A DNA stretch of 64,000 bases from the NCBI GenBank assembly GCA_021234155.1, contig JAJEKV010000047.1:3028494-3092493 (forward strand), given 5' to 3'. The DNA comes from Isoetes taiwanensis (taxonomy: Eukaryota; Streptophyta; Lycopodiopsida; Isoetales; Isoetaceae). Shown piece by piece: positions 55,813 to 64,000 of the stretch (positions within the stretch are counted from its first letter, which is position 1; each line of letters opens with the position of its first letter). A program made the position numbers and the translations under genes. Below the pieces are notes generated by a model, which made no database searches, was not told the DNA's origin, and saw only the letters and a list, made by a program, of their open reading frames with translations.

Positions 55813-56716
55813 ATGAGCCATTTTCTCTTAAGAAAAGGAATTCGAGTTTTCCTTTCCAAGCCATGTCAAATCTATAACCTGGGAGTGTGTTTGCAGATAG
55901 ACGGAATAAGATGGAGAGCAAACAATTATCATCATGAACATCCTGTGTGGAGCAGATATATACAGGAGAAGCTGAATATGACATTTGCTAATACTAGATT
56001 AAAACATTTGACAAAGTCTTAGAAATCTCTTATGATTAAACAACTTGATCCCTTATGCAGACATGCACAGAACACAAAAAGGCAGAGCCCTATGGTAGTC
56101 TGCAACTAGAGTTTAATATGTAGGTAATTTTGGACCACGGCATAGCTTCTCACACATCTGGTGCAACATCAGATTGAACAACAGCCCAACTGATCGACCA
56201 TCCAAGAAGGGGGATAAAAGACGAGAGTTAATGCTTTGAGAAAGCTTTTGAAAAGAAAAAGTGGGAAATGCAGGAGAGCATCGTCCTGCACGTGTTGAGC
56301 CTATTAAGGATGGGAAGGAGCCTACTAAGGATGGCACTTCTCTTACGAAAGAAGACATACAAGGAGAATGAACTGGGCATGCGAAAATGCAACAGGAAAG
56401 AGAAAAGGCACTTCTAAGAAAGCTCAGGAAGCACAAGAAGAGTAATATTGCATGTAATTAATTGAAACGACCTAGAGATGAATCGAAGTCTGACGAAGTT
56501 AAAACTGCTACACAAGATACTCAGAAAGATGGTAAGTTTAAAGAAGGGACTTGCCACCACAAGTAATCTAAAAGGTAGTAATTGGAGCACTTTGGAGAAG
56601 GGATTATACGAGAAAGGACTCCAAATTTTTGGTAGAAAAATAGGTATATTTTTTAGTTAACTTGTGCTTCTCTATTAATTGGCAAGTGGCTTGATCAAAA
56701 TATACGCTTTAGATGT

Positions 56717-56761
56717 TACAAGTACTTATTGCGGCGGCAGTCGCCGCCGCCCAGTGCTTTT
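56717..56761. repeat. GC-rich mini hairpin, copy 3 (divergent)
   Basis: ACAAGTACTTATTGCGGCGG and GCCGCCGCCCAGTGCTTTT pair around AGTC. The left arm ACAAG..CTTAT(T/C)GCGGCGGC matches the corresponding arm of the elements at 1,449 and 30,700, while the right arm has changed in a compensating way (AGTGCT pairs with AGTACT). Confidence 0.5.
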
Positions 56762-57255
56762 TAAATGATTAAGGAGTTTGCTCAAATGTCTTGAAAAATA
56801 GCAATAAATTTCGGGAAGTTAAAGACTCTAGTAACTAGATGTTTAAAAGAATATAGTACATGTCATATTTAGATGTCACCCCTACCTAATTTGCTACAAT
56901 AATCTTAATATATGAGAACATAATCTCAGATGTTGATTCAAGGGGAAAGAAGGCATGTATGGGCCGTAACAGCTTGGCTAAAATTGTTATCCACCACAGT
57001 GGACTTGCAAATGTCTACGAAGTTTGTTCATATGAAATGAATTTTGAGGGAGTTGTGGGGCCTACCAACTGGAATTTTCTCTTGAGCTTAATGTTAATGA
57101 TAATGAAGGGAGCATATTATGATAGGACTTGACAAATTATATAACCAAGAGCTACTCTTGCGATGATTTCTGGAGCAATGTTTAGATGTGCAAGTTGAAA
57201 TGGAAAATAGTTTGTTTGACCATTCTATCATGGCTCTAGAAAAATCAAAAACACC

Positions 57256-57325
<70 letters not shown>
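57256..57325 (+). repeat. (CTAT)n microsatellite
   Basis: About 17 perfect tetranucleotide units, within the expanded interior of E(z) copy 3. Probably highly length-variable. Confidence 0.95.
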
Positions 57326-57327
<2 letters not shown>

Positions 57328-57599
57328 GCCAACGAGATGGAGCTTCTATCGTCGGCTTTAGAGTTAACATTTGACAAATTTATGTAATTACATGGAATGT
57401 TATCATTTCACTATATGCCACCACTGCATGATGCTTGAGTGAGTGGTTATGTATGGGGGTATCAAAAGAAATGGAGTTAAACAGTGTAATTGAGTATAAG
57501 CTTTTTAGTAATACCTTTTCAATGTCTCGAATTTTTAGTGTAACTTATGCAGGCTCGTACATTGAGCATGCATTGAAGTTTACATAATGGATTCTCTCG

Positions 57600-57770
57600 T
57601 ACCGGTTTTGCTATAGTTTCCCCTTCAATAATGGTCTGGTTTTGCTATAGTTTCCCCTTCGATAATGGGAGCAACAGTTGAACTCGTTGGGTCATTTTGC
57701 ATGTCCCCCTCAATAATAGAAGCAATAGTTGAACTCATTGCATCATTTTGCATGTCGCATTATTGTTTGT
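57600..57770 (+). repeat. Short tandem duplications
   Basis: GGTTTTGCTATAGTTTCCCC occurs twice, and the segment with GTTGAACTC(G/A)TTG..TCATTTTGCATGTC also occurs twice in a row. No gene is affected. Confidence 0.65.
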
Positions 57771-60700
57771 ATGATTCAGCACATGGCTTTGTCTCGCCAG
57801 ATCTTTAAGCCTATATTTCTTTCTTCTTTTGTGCGTTGTTTACATAACACCATCATGTTTCTCTTCTTCTAAACACATCCCTCTTGCTTGATCCTTTAAC
57901 TTTTGTTTCTTATAGTCCCTCCACGAACAACGCCGAACAAACTACCATGATCATTAATCTTCATCTCATAGCCCTTGGAGCATCGGCTTCTAATAATGGC
58001 AAACGCAAAAAAAAATACTCGAACTGAGAATGATCCTTCAAGCTAGCGCTTCAAGCTAGCGCATATTGAAAGAAGGAGAAGCCGAAATTCTTATGTATGG
58101 CAAAGATCCAGGTCAATTTAGGGCTAAAAAGTTGGTCGAGAATGCTCAATCTCAGTTCCATTTCCAGCATCTGGCGAGAATACGATAGAAGTGGTTGGAG
58201 TGGACGTTGATAACCAAGCTGCTGCTAATGAAATAAATGTTGCAATGGAAGGTTTTGTTGAAGAACTAACAACCAGTCTGCCAGTAGAAAAGGGAAGGAT
58301 GGGGTGCAAGTAGGAAAGGTCAATCATAATAATGGAAATGAAGTTACGATTGCAATTGCACCTTCAGCTTAACCTGTTGAAGAACAGAGCTCAAATAGAT
58401 CTCCGGAATTAAATTTACAGAGGTGCCACATCATGGTATTTACTGCAGCTCAGACAAAGCTTCTCCTAGACATCTTATAGTGCCTGAGGCAAAACTGCAG
58501 ATCTTATCGGAATCATAGAACTTTTATAATAGATGACTCTTTGCAAGTTATAACAATGCAAAATTTAGATTTTTACATGATTAATGCTCCATTCCTCAGA
58601 ATGGTTAGTGCGTCCATCATCCCTGGAAACGCATTTCTATTTTCCAGATGTCTTTCACATTCACACTAAAAATTATAATTTTTTACACTCTGTCTGAGCA
58701 GCTACCTAGAGAGATGTTTTTTATTTGAACGACTAAGAACTAAAAGAATTAACTCTGAGTTTTTACCTCTATCTTCCATCTCAAATTAAGTATTTGAAGA
58801 TTCTGAAGAGGCCAGATCTGGCAGGTCGTCTCTTCCATCTCAAATTAAGTAAAAGAATTTAGAAAAGCTGCATTTGGTAGGCTGAATGAGCTTGGTTATT
58901 CTTCCCCAAAGATAATCTTATAGAATTGGTGGCTTAATTTCCACATCAGAGGCATGAAATTGTTATTTGAGATAAGTGGAGGTTGTTTTAACAGTTGTTT
59001 TATTCATAATAGAATAAAATTGTAAGAAATTAGACTTACCAGAAAGTAATTTTTATCCTGCATAGGAGAAGTACAGAAACAAACAAAATATAAGCTTCGC
59101 AAATTTGGTCATCTGGCTCCAAACTACAATAGCAGTGTATGAAGTTAACTGGCACGGATAATGGTTTGCAAATACAGAGCCAGCCCTCCCTTTACACAAT
59201 CAAAAACAAAGGGGATCAACTGACCCTAGAAATGGGCATTGGATCCTTCCTTACATGGAGGGAGACATGCCACTGGCCGCCAACGCCAAAACATCAACAA
59301 AACCTGTCAACGTATACCGTTGCTCCAAAAATCTGGTTTAGCGGAGTGAGGATCTTTTGATCTCTCTTAAGGTGCTGACACACTAGGTTATCGGCAGAGC
59401 CTTAGCAGGAGCTTCGATTCGACTGACGCCCGCTCTCCCTTCTTATATAAAGAGAAAGATCAGTCGAGATCTCTCCAGAGTCCATAATCGAAGCCTCCAG
59501 AACTCTAGTCGGCGTCTCCAGAAGAAGCTGGATGTTCTAGAACGTTCGTAACAGCTTCCAGAAAAACCTGTATTCTTCCAAAATTTTCTGATGCTTACAC
59601 GCCATCAATTCTAAACATAAAAATATCTTAAATTAGCTACATTTAAGCTGCCCCCTTGTCTACCTTATTATCATTATATATTAGAGATAAGAATAATTCT
59701 TGCTATGTTTTGAGCGATAATTAAGAAAAATGGTCATGTTTAGGAAACCAATTCACTATACTAGAATGAGACCTTTTTGGTTGATTAGTTTTATTACTGA
59801 ATGTTAAAGTTCTCGAAGTGGCTAATTTTAATTTTCCATAATGATAAATCTAATACGGCTATATGATTGCTCGGAATCTGCTAAGAGGACTGAGAAGTGT
59901 TGTATAAAACTTGGAGAATATATGTATGCACATGAGGCTGCTAGCCTCTATATAGCGACCGACGGGTCAAGATTGCATATTGTGTAACCGGGAAGTCGAA
60001 GTTTGGAGAATTGGTGAGTGAGATACAAGAGTCTGTTAGCAATTGTTTGCACTGTCTTTTGCACGAGTAGTCTAATAGTACTAGCTGATGATTGAGTGTT
60101 TCTTTCTACATGTGTAGGAACTAGACATTTAGTCAAGATCTAGGATTTACAATGGTCGAAGGAGAGGAAGGGTTCGTAGGTTGAAATATACTTCGAAGTC
60201 AGCTCAAGCAATCCATTGATCAGGAAGAGAGTGGCAGATAGCAAAGACCAGCCTTGCAAGCAATTTACCCCATGCTTGTGCCTGTTTATATGTCAAAAAC
60301 AATGCTCCTGTTTACGGAATGGCACATGTTATGAAAAATATTGTGGGTAAGAACCCAGTTATAAGGAGCATTTTTAATCCCATGGTATTCCAACATCATT
60401 TATTCTTTTGTGGCTTGTTATAGTTGTTCGAATGGATGCAAGAAGTGCTTCAGAGGATGCCGTTGTATTAAGAGTCAGTGTTGCAGCAGACAGTGTCCCT
60501 GCTTTGCTACTGGCAGGGAGTGTGATCCAGATGTTTGCAAAAATTTCTGGGTTGGGTAAGATTCTTATCTTATTACATATTGTTATTTCAGACTACATTG
60601 AAGTGTGGAAAAATAATGGTGAATAAAGCTTATATGTTAGATGTAATTTACTGTTGATTCTCTACATGTATAGATGTGGAGATGGGATGTTGGGACATCC

Positions 60701-61670
60701 TCCCCGCGAGGTGAAGATTATCAATGCCATAATATGAAGTTGCTTTTGAAGCAGCAATGGAAGGTATTGTGTGTTGTTTTGTAAGCAGAAACACATATAG
60801 CAACTCTATGGTAGGAAAGGAATGGTGATCCATGGGGGAACCTACATCGGAGATGTTTTAGAATCTTATTATTCTATTTTATCAGTGAAAGTTCCATGAT
60901 CATGTTTCATATGTAGTAATTGTCTCCAGGTTCTTTTGGGAAGATCTGATGTTGCTGGATGGGGAGCATTTTTGAAGGTAAAACTCGGATTTTGCTTTGA
61001 TTATTTTTTAGTTTCTAATGTGCACTTATTGCAAGTAGAGCCCAGTCAATAAACACGAATATCTTGAAGAGTATATTGGAGAACTTATATCGCATCGGGA
61101 AGCCGATAAACGAGGGAAGATTTACAATCGGGAAAATTCTTCTCTTTAATCTTAATGACCATGTTCGAAAGATTTCATCATTTAAGATACTGTTGTAGAA
61201 GATTATACTTCTTATTTGTATGCTTGTTGATGCAATATGCATGTCGCAAAGGTGATAAACTCAAATTTGCAAATCATTCTCCAAATCCAAATTGCTATGC
61301 AAAGGTAATAAATATGTTTATTAGATGTTGAAAAACTTTAGACTATGTGCTTTAATGTTTTGTTTTTATTGGTCAGGTCATTATGGTTGATGGAGACCAC
61401 AGTAGGTATATTTGCGAAAGAAAAAATAGAAGCTGGAGAAGAGATATTCTATGATTATCGTTATGAGCCTGACCATGCCCCAGTATGGGCACGAAAACCA
61501 GAAGATGGCCCAAATCATGATGATGTGGGCAATAGCTCAGGTCGGGCTCAAAAGACTGGATAACATTATGGATCAAAAATATTATAAAGATGGTAATTTC
61601 CACATAATTCTACATAACTAGTCTTGTGTATATTGTCAGGTCACATAGTGTGGATTTTATTTAAGCCACT

Positions 61671-61712
61671 TCACCCTCGGGCCAATGAGGGCAACCCTCC
61701 GTGCGCAGCACC
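61671..61712 (+). repeat. Hairpin module H, copy 3 (end of E(z) copy 3)
   Basis: CACTTCACCCTCGGG, GAGGGCAACCCTCC, GTGCGCAGCACC and TTGTTATTATTTGG. This is the fullest form beside an E(z) relic and the closest to the copy at 39,677. Confidence 0.65.
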
Positions 61713-63393
61713 TTGTTATTATTTGGAAAGATGATGTTGATAGAACAGACCATATTATCAAATAGTTAGAAAACCACACCACCTGAAGCAACAACATGTT
61801 CATTTGTTAGCATCTAGAAAATATATGCATCGTTTGAATATGAGGGTCTAGATTACATGCATATAACAACAGCATCAACTGCATGACATGCCATCACATC
61901 TCAGCAGATATGGCAAATTCATAGTTATCAACGATGAGAATGTCATGAAATAAAAAATTTTACACACTGGCATGAACTTAGAGACTGCTTTGAATTGTTT
62001 CAAATCAAGAAAGAAGTATGACATGCCTCCAACATCCCTCCTCGGTGGTGAACCAGAAGCAATTATGTCCTCAACCTGTACCGTTCTTTCCCATTCTGCA
62101 ATGTTCTTTCCCATTCTGTTTTCCTTTGCCTACACTGCACTGTCGTATTCAACTACAGTTCTATAAGATTCAACTATAATAAATGAATTGGAGATAGAGA
62201 AAAAAGTGAAGACCTAAGTAGAAAATTGCAAGAAAGTCAGTATTTCACAAACCTGGAGTGGTGATTCACTTTTTTGCAAATATAAAAGCCTCAGCCTTTC
62301 TAAGAAAGATGGAAACTCCCGTCAACGTGGCTCTTTGCATCAATGAACTGTTGTTGCAAGCTCCCAAAAAGTGCCAAATTAGCATGCATTACTGATTCAT
62401 CAACGAATTGTTGCTCCAAGCTCCCAGAAAATGCCAAATTAGCACGTGTGCATACAGATTCATAACTCTGCATCTTCAAAATTGGACTTAACCCTGAATA
62501 TGAACAAAGAAGAGCATTTAAATAATCACCAATCAACCAACTTAAGCTCATCAGAATAGGCTCATTAGAATAGGCATGCAACAACCACCTCGGCAGCCAT
62601 AAGAGCGGCCATAAATCTCTGCTTTAGCATCACTCTCAACATCCCAACCATGTATGCAACCAACAAAAGAACCAAAGAAGTTGAGCTAAGTTTTGGACCT
62701 TAAACAGAAGAATGTGGATGCAGACGATACCTAACTGTCGTAGATAGAGAAGAAATATAGAGTCAAATAGATAGAAAGACAAAGAGCTCTGGAGGCCTTT
62801 GTTATTTTGTCTGTTCAAGAACTCTCCAGATGCTATAGATGCCGAACTATCTTGTGAGAAAAGGATAAGAGATTCCAAAGACCTCTCTATGGCATGGACA
62901 ACTTGCTTTTATACAGACCCATCGAATAAATTTTGAGCCTCCCAAACAATTTAGGAGTATCAAACCTTCCCGCTTGCCAGAGACGAAGGCCATATCTGGA
63001 ATTTGAGAACAACGGCCATAGTCGTTGTTCATCCACCAAAAATTGGGTTGGGATAACATGGATGTCAGAAGTGCACTGGCTTGCAAATCTCTGAAGGTTT
63101 TTTGGCTGCCACCGAGATGTTGGTTCTGTCTACCGATCTATCTATCTATCTTTGTGGCATGTGGCGAGCCATCCCGACTTCCCGACTTGGATAAGATGAA
63201 AATCGGAGAGCACAAAATCATATGGAAAAAGTTCTATGATTTTAGGAGAATCATAAAGTTTTTCCAGCAGCCAGAATAATCAAAATCTTAGGAAATCAAT
63301 TAAAAAAAATTCCAAAAATATTTTTCACCATACCGGAAAATCCCAAATTAACAAGATTGATTGATAACCCAGAGGAAAGAAGAGTTATTGTGA
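61713..63393. other. Intergenic with a small tandem duplication
   Basis: ATCAA(T/C)GAA(C/T)TGTTG(T/C)...CAAGCTCCCA..AAA.TGCCAAATTAGCA occurs twice at 62,338-62,445. No recognisable gene. The last few hundred bases before 63,394 may be decayed copia sequence, but I cannot show it. Confidence 0.4.
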
Positions 63394-64000
63394 GTAGAGA
63401 GATTCGCTGAAACAATTTTATACAAAAACAGAAAGGAAATTGATGGTCGAGAAGACTTATATGGCAGAAATGAAAATCAGGAAACATGGGTTAAAGATAG
63501 CCAAATAAGCTCATGTATTGATGATGATGAAATGGCAGCAGTGACTAATGGAGATCAAGAAAATATTACTGCAGAACCAGTGATTAATAGGAAAAATAGA
63601 GAAAATAACATGGATCACGAAAATAAGGCGGTAACTCATGATACAGTCACCAAGAAGAAGTCTACTGAAATACAGAAATTGAGAGAAGGACAAGAGGATA
63701 TAGACTTTGAAAAACATGCCAGAACTCCCGCTGGAACATCCAGAAGGTTGCAAAATTTGAATATAGAAATACATGAGCTAATGGCCATAATGGAACCTAG
63801 TGTGCCAAGCACTTATGGGGAAGCATTAAATTCTGATAACTCAGACCATTGGAGGAGAACAATGGAAGAAGAAATGAGTTCATTTGCTAGAACTCGAACA
63901 TTTGAATTGGTGGAAAAACCTAAAGGCAGGAACATAGCTAAAAACAAGTGGCTGTTCAAACTAAAGATTGGGAATAATGGAGAACAGAAATTCAAAGCTC
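63394..64000 (+). mobile_element. Ty1/copia polyprotein, start of reverse transcriptase (cut by window edge)
   Basis: A continuous frame of 202 codons after a TGA at 63,391. A hydrophilic linker between integrase and reverse transcriptase (Asp/Glu/Asn/Lys-rich, ...RTPAGTSRRLQNLN...) is followed by the diagnostic RVT_2 start: PSTYGEALNSDNSDHWRRTM, EEEMSSFARTRTFELV, KNKWLFKLKIG. It continues past 64,000. The integrase and gag lie upstream or are lost; TGA at 63,391 means the polyprotein is interrupted, unless that stop marks a truncation point. Confidence 0.85.

Larger units (their letters stand above)
55813..61670 (+). pseudogene. E(z)-type histone methyltransferase pseudogene, copy 3 (most complete)
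   Basis: 55,813-56,345 matches copy 1 (14,945-15,475). Copy 3 then continues with family sequence missing from copy 1: a Lys/Arg linker (RKLRKHKKSN near 56,420) and the SANT segment NWSTLEKGLYEKGLQIFG (56,578-56,635). From 59,972 homology to copy 1 resumes: pre-CXC; a CXC exon at 60,425-60,556 (CFRGCRCIKSQC, RQCPCFATGRECDPDVC); a damaged CGDG exon (about 60,675); GRSDVAGWGAFLK (about 60,940); and SET pieces up to YDYRYEPDHAPVWARKPEDG (about 61,450-61,510). Internal stops, the ...NRENSS frameshift and the 2-base loss in the GDH exon make it inactive. The 3.3 kb at 56,650-59,970 are mostly unrecognised. Confidence 0.85.

Noticed and set aside
59380-59640. LTR with TATATAAAG promoter
   Set aside because: A TATA-like word and TTCCAGAA-type repeats are present, but no second copy, no TG...CA ends and no primer-binding site could be matched, so I did not call an LTR.

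Overview
The window looks like nuclear DNA of a land plant with a large, repeat-rich, low-GC genome. Evidence: spliced plant-type gene fragments (Enhancer-of-zeste, R2R3-MYB, LEA_2, PLAC8, PPR), a chloroplast-targeted class-3 lipase, several poly(A)-tailed LINE 3' ends, a copia polymerase, a CACTA-type miniature element and many foldback repeats. A gymnosperm or another large-genome plant would fit, but I cannot fix the clade by reading alone.

Only one long intact gene is present, a 509-residue phospholipase A1-Igamma-like protein at 21,306-22,835 (+). Its nucleophile motif reads GHGLGG instead of GHSLGG, so the catalytic serine appears to be glycine, while the Asp and His positions are kept. 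The first ~360 bases of the window hold the 5' end and leader of a second copy on the opposite strand, which continues off the left edge.

Layout. 1-6 kb: second lipase 5' end, a minimal LINE insertion, a GC hairpin and repeats. 6.5-13 kb (-): a decayed multi-exon gene encoding a basic N-terminus, a coiled coil and a RING-like Cys/His cluster, with one intron swollen by about 3.4 kb of repeats. 13-21 kb: LINE remains, an E(z)-type histone methyltransferase pseudogene (copy 1), a foldback array, and a shorter E(z) copy 2. 21-23 kb: the lipase. 24-29 kb: LINE relic, tandem repeat, LEA_2 pseudogene, MYB pseudogene. 31-36 kb: LTR-like direct repeats, a minisatellite split by a LINE with a clean target-site duplication, a PPR pseudogene and a 322-bp miniature element. 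36-43 kb: unidentified exon-like fragments with a local 0.5-0.8 kb duplication and dispersed repeats. 44-47 kb: a possible 2.2-kb inverted-repeat element holding a 30-bp double-palindrome satellite. 50-54 kb: duplicated LINE tails, a CACTA-type miniature element and a PLAC8 pseudogene. 55.8-61.7 kb: the most complete E(z) pseudogene (copy 3). 63.4-64 kb: copia polymerase, cut by the window edge.

There is no operon-like organisation. The three E(z) relics share the same frameshift and end in the same small hairpin module, which also occurs at 39.7 kb away from any E(z) sequence. This suggests the relic was amplified as part of, or beside, a mobile repeat. I see no tRNA, rRNA or CRISPR array.
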